Part shown: piece by piece, positions 9,871-22,400 of the stretch | Layout of the letters: every line of letters starts with the position of its first letter | Numbering within the stretch: position 1 is the first letter of the stretch | Source: Escarpia spicata | Lineage: Eukaryota > Annelida > Polychaeta > Sabellida > Siboglinidae | NCBI GenBank assembly: GCA_963995525.1 | Contig: OZ023213.1 | Location: 49,066,592-49,130,591 of the forward strand | Length of the DNA: 64,000 nt | Direction of reading: 5' to 3' | The notes under the pieces: generated by a model | Seen by the model: the letters and a program-made list of their open reading frames with translations, nothing else | Told to the model about the DNA's origin: nothing | Database searches by the model: none | Program-made: the position numbers and the translations under genes

Positions 9871-12800
9871 TGTGGGCGTAGGTGTAGTTTAACAGTTGTC
9901 GTGTGTGTGTTTGTAGCTCTATGGGCGTAGGTGTAGTTTAACAGTTGTCGTGTGTGTGTTTGTAGCTCTGTGGGCGTAGGTGTAGTTTAACAGTTGTCGT
10001 GTGTGTGTTTGTAGCTCTGTGGGCGTAGGTGTAGTTTAACAGTTGTCGTGTGGGTATTTGTAGCTCTGTGGGCGTAGGTGTAGATTAACAGTTGTCGTGT
10101 GGGTGTTTGTAGCTCTGTGGGCGTAGGTGTAGTTTAACAGTTGTCGTGTGGGTGTTTGTAGCTCTGTTGACGTAGGTGTAGTTTAACAGTTGTCGTGTGT
10201 GTATTTGTAGCTCTGTGGGCGTAGGTGTAGTTTAACAGCTGCCGTGTGTGTACTTGTAGCTCTGTGGGCGTAGGTGTAGTATAACAGTTGTCGTGGGTGT
10301 ATTTGTAGCTCTGTGGGCGTAGGTGTAGTTTAACAGTTGTCGTGTGTGTATTTGTAACTCTGTGGGCGTAGGTGTAGTTTAACAGTTGTCGTGTGTGTAT
10401 TTGTAGCTCTGTGGGCGTATGTGTAGTTCAACAGTTGTTGTGTGTGTGTTTGTAGCTCTGTGCGCGCAGGTGTAGTTTAACAGTTGTCGTGTGTGTATTT
10501 ATAGCTCTGTGGGCGTAGGTGTAGTTTAACAGTTGTCGAGTGTGTGTTTGTAGCTCTGTTGATGTAGGTGTAGTTTAACAGTTGTCGTGTGTGTGTTTGT
10601 AGCTCTGTGGGCGTAGGTGTAGTTTAAAAGTTGTCGTGTGGGTGTTTGTAGCTCTGTGGGCGTAGGTGTAGTTTAACAGTTGTCGTGTGGGTGTTTGTAG
10701 CTCTGTGGGCGTAGGTGTAGTTTAACAGTTGTCGTGTGGGTGTTTGTAGCTCTGTGGGCGTAGGTGTAGTTTAACAGTTGTCGTGTGGGTGTTTGTAGCT
10801 CTGTGGGCGTAGGTGTAGTTTAACAGTTGTCGTGTGGGTGTTTGTAGCTCTGTGGGCGTAGGTGTAGTTTAAAAGTTGTCGTGTGTGTGTTTGTAGCTCT
10901 GTTGACGTAGGTGTAGTTTAACAGTTGTCGTGTGGGTGTTTGTAGCTCTGTGGGCGTAGGTGTAGTTTAAAAGTTGTCGTGTGGGTGTTTGTAGCTCTGT
11001 GGGCGTAGGTGTAGTTTAAAAGTTGTCGTGTGTGTGTTTGTAGCTCTGTTGACGTAGGTGTAGTTTAACAGTTGTCGTGTGGGTGTTTGTAGCTCTGTGG
11101 GCGTAGGTGTAGTTTAACAGTTGTCGTGTGGGTGTTTGTAGCTTTGTGGGCGTAGGTGTAGTTTAACAGTTGTCGTGTGTGTGTTTGTAGCTCTGTGGGC
11201 GTAGGTGTAGTTTAACAGTTGTCGTGTGGGTGTTTGTAGCTCTGTGGGCGTAGGTGTAGTTTAACAGTTGTCGTGTGTGTGTTTGTAGCTCTGTGGGCGT
11301 AGGTGTAGTTTAACAGTTGTCGTGTGTGTGTTTGTAGCTCTGTGGGCGTAGGTGTAGTTTAACAGTTGTCGTGTAGGTGTTTGTAGCTCTGTGGGCGTAG
11401 GTGTAGTTTAACAGTTGTCGTGTGTGTGTTTGTAGCTCTGTGGGCGTAGGTGTAGTTTAACAGTTGTCGTGTGTGTGTGTGTAGCTCTGTGGGCGTAGGT
11501 GTAGTTTAACAGTTGTCGTGTGTGTGTTTGTAGCTCTATGGGCGTAGGTGTAGTTTAACAGTTGTCGTGTGTGTGTTTGTAGCTCTGTGGGCGTAGGTGT
11601 AGTTTAACAGTTGTCGTGTGTGTGTTTGTAGCTCTGTGGGCGTAGGTGTAGTTTAACAGTTGTCGTGTAGGTGTTTGTAGCTCTGTGGGCGTAGGTGTAG
11701 ATTAACATTTGTCGTGTGGGTGTTTGTAGCTCTGTGGGCGTAGGTGTAGTTTAACAGTTGTCGTGTGGGTGTTTGTAGCTCTGTTGACGTAGGTGTAGTT
11801 TAACAGTTGTCGTGTGTGTATTTGTAGCTCTGTGGGCGTAGGTGTAGTTTAACAGCTGCCGTGTGTGTATGTGTAGCTCTGTGGGCGTAGGTGAAATATA
11901 ACAGTTGTCGTGGGTGTATTTGTAGCTCTGTGGGCGTAGGTGTAGTTTAACAGTTGTCGTGTGTGTATTTGTAACTCTGTGGGCGTAGGTGTAGTTTAAC
12001 AGTTGTCGTGTGTGTATTTGTAGCTCTGTGGGCGTATGTGTAGTTCAACAGTTGTTGTGTGTGTGTTTGTAGCTCTGTGCGCGCAGGTGTAGTTTAACAG
12101 TTGTCGTGTGTGTATTTATAGCTCTGTGGGCGTAGGTTTAGTTTAACAGTTGTCGAGTGTGTGTTTGTAGCTCTGTTGATGTAGGTGTAGTTTAACAGTT
12201 GTCGTGTGTGTGTTTGTAGCTCTGTGGGCGTAGGTGTAGTTTAAAAGTTGTCGTGTGGGTGTTTGTAGCTCTGTGGGCGTAGGTGTAGTTTAACAGTTGT
12301 CGTGTGGGTGTTTGTAGCTCTGTGGGCGAAGGTGTAGTTTAACAGTTGTCGTGTGGGTGTTTGTAGCTCTGTGGGCGTAGGTGTAGTTTAACAGTTGTCG
12401 TGTGGGTGTTTGTAGCTCTGTGGGCGTAGGTGTAGTTTAACAGTTGTCGTGTGTGTGTGTGTAGCTCTGTGGGCGTAGGTGTAGTTTAACAGTTGTCGTG
12501 TGTGTGTTTGTAGCTCTGTAGGCGTAGGTGTAGTTTAACAGTTGTCGTGTGTGTGTGTGTAGCTCTGTGGGCGTAGTTGTAGTTTAACAGTTGTCGTGTG
12601 TGTGTGTGTAGCTCTGTGGGCGTAGTTGTAGTTTAACAGTTGTCGTGTGTTTGTGTTTGTAGCTCTGTAGGCGTAGGTGTAGTTTAACAGTTGTCGTGTG
12701 GGTGTTTGTAGCTCTGTGGGCGTAGGTGTAGTTTAACATTTGTCGTGTGTGTGTGTGTGTAGCTCTGTGGGCGTAGGTGTAGTTTAACATTTGTCGTGTG

Positions 12801-13470
12801 TGTGTGTAGCTCTGTGGGCGTAGGTGTAGATTAACAGTTGTCGTGTGTGTGTGTTTGTAGCTCTATGGGCGTAGGTGTAGTTTAACAGTTGTCGTGTGTG
12901 TGTTTGTAGCTCTGTTGACGTAGGTGTAGTTTAACAGTTGTCGTGTGTGTGTGTTAGCTCTGTAGGCGTAGTTGTAGTTTAACAGTTGTCGTGTGTGTGT
13001 GTGTAGCTCTGTGGGCGTAGTTGTAGTTTAACAGTTGTCGTGTGTGTGTGTGTTTGTAGCTCTGTGGGCGAAGGTGTAGTTTAACAGTTGTCGTGTGTGT
13101 GTGTGTGTGTAGCTCTGTGGGCGTAGGTGTAGTTTAACAGTTGTCGTGTGTGTGTGTTTGTAGCTGTATGGGCGTAGGTGTAGTTTAACAGTTGTCGTGT
13201 GTGTGTTTGTAGCTCTGTTGACGTAGGTGTAGTTTAACAGTTGTCGTGTGTGTGTGTTTGTAGCTCTATGGGCGTAGGTGTAGTTTAACAGTTGTCGTGT
13301 GTGTGTTTGTAGCTCTGTTGACGTAGTTGTAGTTTAACAGTTGTCGTGTGTGTGTTTGTAGCTCTATGGGCGTAGGTGTAGTTTATCAGTTGTCGTGTGT
13401 GTGTTTGTAGCTCTGTTGACGTACGTGTAGTTTAACAGCTGTCGTGTGTGTGTTTGTAGCTCTGTGGGCG
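9870..13470. repeat. Satellite segment with two cassette copies, less regular
   Basis: Contains variant cassettes (gcgcagg marker) at 10464 and 12081, 1,617 bp apart. These have shared neighbours (aacagctgccgtgtgtgta upstream, gttgatgtagg downstream). From about 12.58 kb a different flavour of units begins, with longer (GT)n and many gtagttg variants. Part of this (12.58-13.4 kb) resembles 14.69-15.6 kb. Confidence 0.75.
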
Positions 13471-16400
13471 TAGTTGTAGTTTAACAGTTGTCGTGTGTGT
13501 GTTTGTAGCTCTGTGGGCGTAGGTGTAGTTTAACAGTTGTCGTGTGTGTGTTTATAGCTCTGTAGGCGTAGGTGTAGTTTAACAGTTGTCGTGTGTGTGT
13601 TTGTAGCTCTGTGGGCGTAGGTGTAGTTTAACAGTTGTCGTGTGTGTGTGTTTGTAGCTCTGTGGGCGTAGGTGTAGTTTAACAGTTGTCGTGTGGGTGT
13701 TTGTAGCTCTGTGGGCGTAGGTGTAGTTTAACAGTTGTCGTGTGTGTGTGTGTAGCTCTGTGGGCGTAGGTGTAGTTTAACAGTTGTCGTGTGTGTGTTT
13801 GTAGCTCTGTAGGCGTAGGTGTAGTTTAACAGTTGTCGTGTGTGTGTTTGTAGCTCTGTGGGCGTAGGTGTAGTTTAACAGTTGTCGTGTGTGTGTGTGT
13901 GTAGCTCTGTGGGCGTAATTGTAGTTTAACAGTTGTCGTGTGGGTGTTTGTAGGTATGTGGGCGTAGTTGTAGTTTAACAGTTGTCATGTGGGTGTTTTA
14001 TAGCTCTGTAGGCGTAGGTGTAGTTTAACAGTTGTCGTGTGTGTGTTTGTAGCTCTGTGGGCGTAGGTGTAGTTTAACAGTTGTCGTGTGTGTGTTTGTA
14101 GCTCTATGGGCGTAGGTGTAGTTTAACAGTTGTCGTGTGTGTGTTTGTAGCTCTGTGGGCGTAGGTGTAGTTTAACAGTTGTCGTGTGTGTGTTTGTAGC
14201 TCTGTGGGCGTAGGTGTAGTTTAACAGTTGTCGTGTGTGTGTTTGTAGCTCTGTTGACGTAGGTGTAGTTTAACAGTTGTCGTGTGGGTGTTTGTAGCTC
14301 TGTGGGCGTAGGTGTAGTTTAACATTTGTCGTGTGGGTGTTTGTAGCTCTGTTGACGTAGGTGTAGTTTAGCAGTTGTCGTGTGTGTGTGTGTGTAGCTC
14401 TGTGGGCGTAGGTGTAGTTTAACAGTTGTCGTGTGGGTGTTTGTAGCTCTGTGGGCGAAGGTGTAGTTTAACAGTTGTCGTGTGGGTGTTTGTAGCTCTG
14501 TGGGCGTAGGTGTAGTTTAACAGTTGTCGTGTGGGTGTTTGTAGCTCTGTGGGCGTAGGTGTAGTTTAACAGTTGTCGTGTGTGTGTGTAGCTCTGTGGG
14601 CGTAGGTGTAGTTTAACAGTTGTCGTGTGTGTGTTTGTAGCTCTGTAGGCGTAGGTGTAGTTTAACAGTTGTCGTGTGTGTGTGTGTAGCTCTGTGGGCG
14701 TAGTTGTAGTTTAACAGTTGTCGTGTGTGTGTGTGTAGCTCTGTGGGCGTAGTTGTAGTTTAACAGTTGTCGTGTGTGTGTGTTTGTAGCTCTGTAGGCG
14801 TAGGTGTAGTTTAACAGTTGTCGTGTGGGTGTTTGTAGCTCTGTGGGCGTAGGTGTAGTTTAACATTTGTCGTGTGTGTGTGTGTAGCTCTGTGGGCGTA
14901 GGTGTAGTTTAACATTTGTCGTGTGTGTGTGTAGCTCTGTGGGCGTAGGTGTAGATTAACAGTTGTCGTGTGTGTGTGTTTGTAGCTCTATGGGCGTAGG
15001 TGTAGTTTAACAGTTGTCGTGTGTGTGTTTGTAGCTCTGTTGACGTAGGTGTAGTTTAACAGTTGTCGTGTGTGTGTGTTTAGCTCTGTGGGCGTAGTTG
15101 TAGTTTAACAGTTGTCGTGTGTGTGTGTGTGTAGCTCTGTGGGCGTAGTTGTAGTTTAACAGTTGTCGTGTGTGTGTGTGTTTGTAGCTCTGTGGGCGAA
15201 GGTGTAGTTTAACAGTTGTCGTGTGTGTGTGTGTGTAGCTCTGTGGGCGTAGGTGTAGTTTAACAGTTGTCGTGTGTGTGTGTTTGTAGCTCTATGGGCG
15301 TAGGTGTAGTTTAACAGTTGTCGTGTGTGTGTTTGTAGCTCTGTTGACGTAGGTGTAGTTTAACAGTTGTCGTGTGTGTGTGTTTGTAGCTCTATGGGCG
15401 TAGGTGTAGTTTAACAGTTGTCGTGTGTGTGTTTGTAGCTCTGTTGACGTAGTTGTAGTATAACAGTTGTCGTGTGTGTGTTTGTAGCTCTATGGGCGTA
15501 GGTGTAGTTTATCAGTTGTCGTGTGTGTGTTTGTAGCTCTGTTGACGTAGGTGTAGTTTAACAGCTGTCGTGTGTGTGTTTGTAGCTCTGTGGGCGTAGT
15601 TGTAGTTTAACAGTTGTCGTGTGTGTGTTTGTAGCTCTGTGGGCGTAGGTGTAGTTTAACAGTTGTCGTGTGTGTGTTTATAGCTCTGTAGGCGTAGGTG
15701 TAGTTTAACAGTTGTCGTGTGTGTGTTTGTAGCTCTGTGGGCGTAGGTGTAGTTTAACAGTTGTCGTGTGTGTGTGTTTGTAGCTCTGTGGGCGTAGGTG
15801 TAGTTTAACAGTTGTCGTGTGGGTGTTTGTAGCTCTGTGGGCGTAGGTGTAGTTTAACAGTTGTCGTGTGTGTGTGTGTAGCTCTGTGGGCGTAGGTGTA
15901 GTTTAACAGTTGTCGTGTGTGTGTTTGTAGCTCTGTAGGCGTAGGTGTAGTTTAACAGTTGTCGTGTGTGTGTTTGTAGCTCTGTGGGCGTAGGTGTAGT
16001 TTAACAGTTGTCGTGTGTGTGTGTGTGTGTAGCTCTGTGGGCGTAGTTGTAGTTTAACAGTTGTCGTGTGGGTGTTTGTAGCTCTGTGGGCGTAGTTGTA
16101 GTTTAACAGTTGTCATGTGGGTGTTTTATAGCTCTGTAGGCGTAGGTGTAGTTTAACAGTTGTCGTGTGTGTGTTTGTAGCTCTGTGGGCGTAGGTGTAG
16201 TTTAACAGTTGTCGTGTGTGTGTTTGTAGCTCTATGGGCGTAGGTGTAGTTTAACAGTTGTCGTGTGTGTGTTTGTAGCTCTGTGGGCGTAGGTGTAGTT
16301 TAACAGTTGTCGTGTGTGTGTTTGTAGCTCTGTGGGCGTAGGTGTAGTTTAACAGTTGTCGTGTGTGTGTTTGTAGCTCTGTTGACGTAGGTGTAGTTTA

Positions 16401-19400
16401 ACAGTTGTCGTGTGTGTGTGTTTGTACCTCTATGGGCGTAGGTGTAGTTTAACAGTTGTCGTGTGTGTGTTTGTAGCTCTGTTGACGTAGTTGTAGTATA
16501 ACAGTTGTCGTGTGTGTGTTTGTAGCTCTATGGGCGTAGGTGTAGTTTATCAGTTGTCGTGTGTGTGTTTGTAGATCTGTTGACGTAGGTGTAGTTTATC
16601 AGCTGTCGTGTGTGTGTTTGTAGCTCTGTGGGCGTAGTTGTAGTTTAACAGTTGTCGTGTGTGTGTTTGTAGCTCTGTGGGCGTAGGTGTAGTTTAACAG
16701 TTGTCGTGTGTGTGTTTATAGCTCTGTAGGCGTAGGTGTAGTTTAACAGTTGTCGTGTGTGTGTTTGTAGCTCTGTGGGCGTAGGTGTAGTTTAACAGTT
16801 GTCGTGTGTGTGTGTTTGTAGCTCTGTGGGCGTAGGTGTAGTTTAACAGTTGTCGTGTGTGTGTGTGTAGCTCTGTGGGCGTAGGTGTAGTTTAACAGTT
16901 GTCGTGTGTGTGTTTGTAGCTCTGTAGGCGTAGGTGTAGTTTAACAGTTGTCGTGTGTGTGTTTGTAGCTCTGTGGGCGTAGGTGTAGTTTAACAGTTGT
17001 CGTGTGTGTGTGTGTGTGTAGCTCTGTGGGCGTAGTTGTAGTTTAACAGTTGTCGTGTGGGTGTTTGTAGCTCTGTGGGCGTAGTTGTAGTTTAACAGTT
17101 GTCATGTGGGTGTTTTATAGCTCTGTAGGCGTAGGTGTAGTTTAACAGTTGTCGTGTGTGTGTTTGTAGCTCTGTGGGCGTAGGTGTAGTTTAACAGTTG
17201 TCGTGTGTGTGTTTGTAGCTCTATGGGCGTAGGTGTAGTTTAACAGTTGTCGTGTGTGTGTTTGTAGCTCTGTGGGCGTAGGTGTAGTTTAACAGTTGTC
17301 GTGTGTGTGTTTGTAGCTCTGTGGGCGTAGGTGTAGTTTAACAGTTGTCGTGTGTGTGTTTGTAGCTCTGTTGACGTAGGTGTAGTTTAACAGTTGTCGT
17401 GTGGGTGTTTGTAGCTCTGTGGGCGTAGGTGTAGTTTAACATTTGTCGTGTGGGTGTTTGTAGCTCTGTTGACGTAGGTGTAGTTTAACAGTTGTCGTGT
17501 GTGTGTGTGTGTAGCTCTGTGGGCGTAGGTGTAGTTTAACAGTTGTCGTGTGTGTGTGTGTAGCTCTGTGGGCGTAGTTGTAGTTTAACAGTTGTCGTGT
17601 GTGTGTGTGTAGCTCTGTTGACGTAGGTGTAGTTTAACAGTTGTCGTGTGGGTGTTTGTAGCTCTGTAGGCGTAGGTGTAGTTTAACAGTTGTCGTGTGG
17701 GTGTTTGTAGCTCTGTGGGCGTAGGTGTAGTTTAACAGTTGTCGTGTGGGTGTTTGTAGCTCTGTTGACGTAGGTGTAGTTTAACAGTTGTCGTGTGTGT
17801 ATTTGTAGCTCTGTGGGCGTAGGTGTAGTTTAACAGCTGCCGTGTGTGTATTTGTAGCTCTGTGGGCGTAGGTGTAGTATAACAGTTGTCGTGGGTGTAT
17901 TTGTAGCTCTGTGGGCGTAGGTGTAGTTTAACAGTTGTCGTGTGTGTGTATTTGTAACTCTGTGGGCGTAGGTGTAGTTTAACAGTTGTCGTGTGTGTAT
18001 TTGTAGCTCTGTGGGCGTATGTGTAGTTCAACAGTTGTTGTGTGTGTGTTTGTAGCTCTGTGCGCGCAGGTGTAGTTTAACAGTTGTCGTGTGTGTATTT
18101 ATAGCTCTGTGGGCGTAGGTGTAGTTTAACAGTTGTCGAGTGTGTGTTTGTAGCTCTGTTGATGTAGGTGTAGTTTAACAGTTGTCGTGTGTGTGTTTGT
18201 AGCTCTGTGGGCGTAGGTGTAGTTTAAAATGTTGTCGTGTGGGTGTTTGTAGCTCTGTGGGCGTAGGTGTAGTTTAACAGTTGTCGTGTGGGTGTTTGTA
18301 GCTCTGTGGGCGTAGGTGTAGTTTAACAGTTGTCGTGTGGGTGTTTGTAGCTCTGTGGGCGTAGGTGTAGTTTAACAGTTGTCGTGTGGGTGTTTGTAGC
18401 TCTGTGGGCGTAGGTGTAGTTTAACAGTTGTCGTGTGTGTGTGTGTGCGTAGGTCTGTGGGCGTAGGTGTAGTTTAACAGTTGTCGTGTGTGTGTTTGTA
18501 GCTCTGTAGGCGTAGGTGTAGTTTAACAGTTGTCGTGTGTGTGTGTGTAGCTCTGTGGGCGTAGTTGTAGTTTAACAGTTGTCGTGTGTGTGTGTTTGTA
18601 GCTCTGTAGGCGTAGGTGTAGTTTAACAGTTGTCGTGTGGGTGTTTGTAGCTCTGTGGGCGTAGGTGTAGTTTAACAGTTGTCGTGTGTGTGTGTGTGTA
18701 GCTCTGTGGGCGTAGGTGTAGTTTAACAGTTGTCGTGTGTGTGTGTAGCTCTGTGGGCGTAGGTGTAGATTAACAGTTGTCGTGTGTGTGTGTGTGTAGC
18801 TCTGTGGGCGTAGGTGTAGTTTAACAGTTGTCGTGTGTGTGTTTGTAGCTCTGTGGGCGTAGGTGTAGTTTAACAGTTGTCGTGTGTGTGTTTGTAGATC
18901 TGTGGGCGTAGGTGTAGTTTAACAGTTGTCGTGTGTGTGTTTGTAGCTCTATGGGCGTAGGTGTAGTTTAACAGTTGTCGTGTGTGTGTGTGTGTAGCTC
19001 TGTGGGCGTAGGTGTAGTTTAACAGTTGTCGTGTGTGTGTGTTTGTAGCTCTATGGGCGTAGGTGTAGTTTAACAGTTGTCGTGTGTGTGTTTGTAGCTC
19101 TGTTGACGTAGGTGTAGTTTAATAGTTGTCGTGTGTGTGTGTGTAGCTCTGTGGGCGTAGTTGTAGTTTAACAGTTGTCGTGTGTGTGTGTGTAGCTCTG
19201 TGGGCGTAGTTGTAGTTTAACAGTTGTCGTGTGTGTGTTTGTAGCTCTGTGGGCGTAGGTGTAGTTTAACAGTTGTCGTGTGTGTGTTTATAGCTCTGTA
19301 GGCGTAGGTGTAGTTTAACAGTTGTCGTGTGTGTGTTTGTAGCTCTGTGGGCGTAGGTGTAGTTTAACAGTTGTCGTGTGTGTGTGTTTGTAGCTCTGTG

Positions 19401-22400
19401 GGCGTAGGTGTAGTTTAACAGTTGTCGTGTGGGTGTTTGTAGCTCTGTGGGCGTAGGTGTAGTTTAACAGTTGTCGTGTGTGTGTGTGTAGCTCTGTGGG
19501 CGTAGGTGTAGTTTAACAGTTGTCGTGTGTGTGTTTGTAGCTCTGTAGGCGTAGGTGTAGTTTAACAGTTGTCGTGTGTGTGTTTGTAGCTCTGTGGGCG
19601 TAGGTGTAGTTTAACAGTTGTCGTGTGTGTGTGTGTGTAGCTCTGTGGGCGTAATTGTAGTTTAACAGTTGTCGTGTGGGTGTTTGTAGGTATGTGGGCG
19701 TAGTTGTAGTTTAACAGTTGTCATGTGGGTGTTTTATAGCTCTGTAGGCGTAGGTGTAGTTTAACAGTTGTCGTGTGTGTGTTTGTAGCTCTGTGGGCGT
19801 AGGTGTAGTTTAACAGTTGTCGTGTGTGTGTTTGTAGCTCTATGGGCGTAGGTGTAGTTTAACAGTTGTCGTGTGTGTGTTTGTAGCTCTGTGGGCGTAG
19901 GTGTAGTTTAACAGTTGTCGTGTGTGTGTTTGTAGCTCTGTGGGCGTAGGTGTAGTTTAACAGTTGTCGTGTGTGTGTTTGTAGCTCTGTTGACGTAGGT
20001 GTAGTTTAACAGTTGTCGTGTGGGTGTTTGTAGCTCTGTGGGCGTAGGTGTAGTTTAACATTTGTCGTGTGGGTGTTTGTAGCTCTGTTGACGTAGGTGT
20101 AGTTTAGCAGTTGTCGTGTGTGTGTGTGTGTAGCTCTGTGGGCGTAGGTGTAGTTTAACAGTTGTCGTGTGGGTGTTTGTAGCTCTGTGGGCGAAGGTGT
20201 AGTTTAACAGTTGTCGTGTGGGTGTTTGTAGCTCTGTGGGCGTAGGTGTAGTTTAACAGTTGTCGTGTGGGTGTTTGTAGCTCTGTGGGCGTAGGTGTAG
20301 TTTAACAGTTGTCGTGTGTGTGTGTAGCTCTGTGGGCGTAGGTGTAGTTTAACAGTTGTCGTGTGTGTGTTTGTAGCTCTGTAGGCGTAGGTGTAGTTTA
20401 ACAGTTGTCGTGTGTGTGTGTGTAGCTCTGTGGGCGTAGTTGTAGTTTAACAGTTGTCGTGTGTGTGTGTGTAGCTCTGTGGGCGTAGTTGTAGTTTAAC
20501 AGTTGTCGTGTGTGTGTGTTTGTAGCTCTGTAGGCGTAGGTGTAGTTTAACAGTTGTCGTGTGGGTGTTTGTAGCTCTGTGGGCGTAGGTGTAGTTTAAC
20601 ATTTGTCGTGTGTGTGTGTGTAGCTCTGTGGGCGTAGGTGTAGTTTAACATTTGTCGTGTGTGTGTGTAGCTCTGTGGGCGTAGGTGTAGATTAACAGTT
20701 GTCGTGTGTGTGTGTTTGTAGCTCTATGGGCGTAGGTGTAGTTTAACAGTTGTCGTGTGTGTGTTTGTAGCTCTGTTGACGTAGGTGTAGTTTAACAGTT
20801 GTCGTGTGTGTGTGTTTAGCTCTGTGGGCGTAGTTGTAGTTTAACAGTTGTCGTGTGTGTGTGTGTGTAGCTCTGTGGGCGTAGTTGTAGTTTAACAGTT
20901 GTCGTGTGTGTGTGTGTTTGTAGCTCTGTGGGCGAAGGTGTAGTTTAACAGTTGTCGTGTGTGTGTGTGTGTAGCTCTGTGGGCGTAGGTGTAGTTTAAC
21001 AGTTGTCGTGTGTGTGTGTTTGTAGCTCTATGGGCGTAGGTGTAGTTTAACAGTTGTCGTGTGTGTGTTTGTAGCTCTGTTGACGTAGGTGTAGTTTAAC
21101 AGTTGTCGTGTGTGTGTGTTTGTAGCTCTATGGGCGTAGGTGTAGTTTAACAGTTGTCGTGTGTGTGTTTGTAGCTCTGTTGACGTAGTTGTAGTATAAC
21201 AGTTGTCGTGTGTGTGTTTGTAGCTCTATGGGCGTAGGTGTAGTTTATCAGTTGTCGTGTGTGTGTTTGTAGCTCTGTTGACGTAGGTGTAGTTTAACAG
21301 CTGTCGTGTGTGTGTTTGTAGCTCTGTGGGCGTAGTTGTAGTTTAACAGTTGTCGTGTGTGTGTTTGTAGCTCTGTGGGCGTAGGTGTAGTTTAACAGTT
21401 GTCGTGTGTGTGTTTATAGCTCTGTAGGCGTAGGTGTAGTTTAACAGTTGTCGTGTGTGTGTTTGTAGCTCTGTGGGCGTAGGTGTAGTTTAACAGTTGT
21501 CGTGTGTGTGTGTTTGTAGCTCTGTGGGCGTAGGTGTAGTTTAACAGTTGTCGTGTGGGTGTTTGTAGCTCTGTGGGCGTAGGTGTAGTTTAACAGTTGT
21601 CGTGTGTGTGTGTGTAGCTCTGTGGGCGTAGGTGTAGTTTAACAGTTGTCGTGTGTGTGTTTGTAGCTCTGTAGGCGTAGGTGTAGTTTAACAGTTGTCG
21701 TGTGTGTGTTTGTAGCTCTGTGGGCGTAGGTGTAGTTTAACAGTTGTCGTGTGTGTGTGTGTGTGTAGCTCTGTGGGCGTAGTTGTAGTTTAACAGTTGT
21801 CGTGTGGGTGTTTGTAGCTCTGTGGGCGTAGTTGTAGTTTAACAGTTGTCATGTGGGTGTTTTATAGCTCTGTAGGCGTAGGTGTAGTTTAACAGTTGTC
21901 GTGTGTGTGTTTGTAGCTCTGTGGGCGTAGGTGTAGTTTAACAGTTGTCGTGTGTGTGTTTGTAGCTCTATGGGCGTAGGTGTAGTTTAACAGTTGTCGT
22001 GTGTGTGTTTGTAGCTCTGTGGGCGTAGGTGTAGTTTAACAGTTGTCGTGTGTGTGTTTGTAGCTCTGTGGGCGTAGGTGTAGTTTAACAGTTGTCGTGT
22101 GTGTGTTTGTAGCTCTGTTGACGTAGGTGTAGTTTAACAGTTGTCGTGTGTGTGTGTTTGTACCTCTATGGGCGTAGGTGTAGTTTAACAGTTGTCGTGT
22201 GTGTGTTTGTAGCTCTGTTGACGTAGTTGTAGTATAACAGTTGTCGTGTGTGTGTTTGTAGCTCTATGGGCGTAGGTGTAGTTTATCAGTTGTCGTGTGT
22301 GTGTTTGTAGATCTGTTGACGTAGGTGTAGTTTATCAGCTGTCGTGTGTGTGTTTGTAGCTCTGTGGGCGTAGTTGTAGTTTAACAGTTGTCGTGTGTGT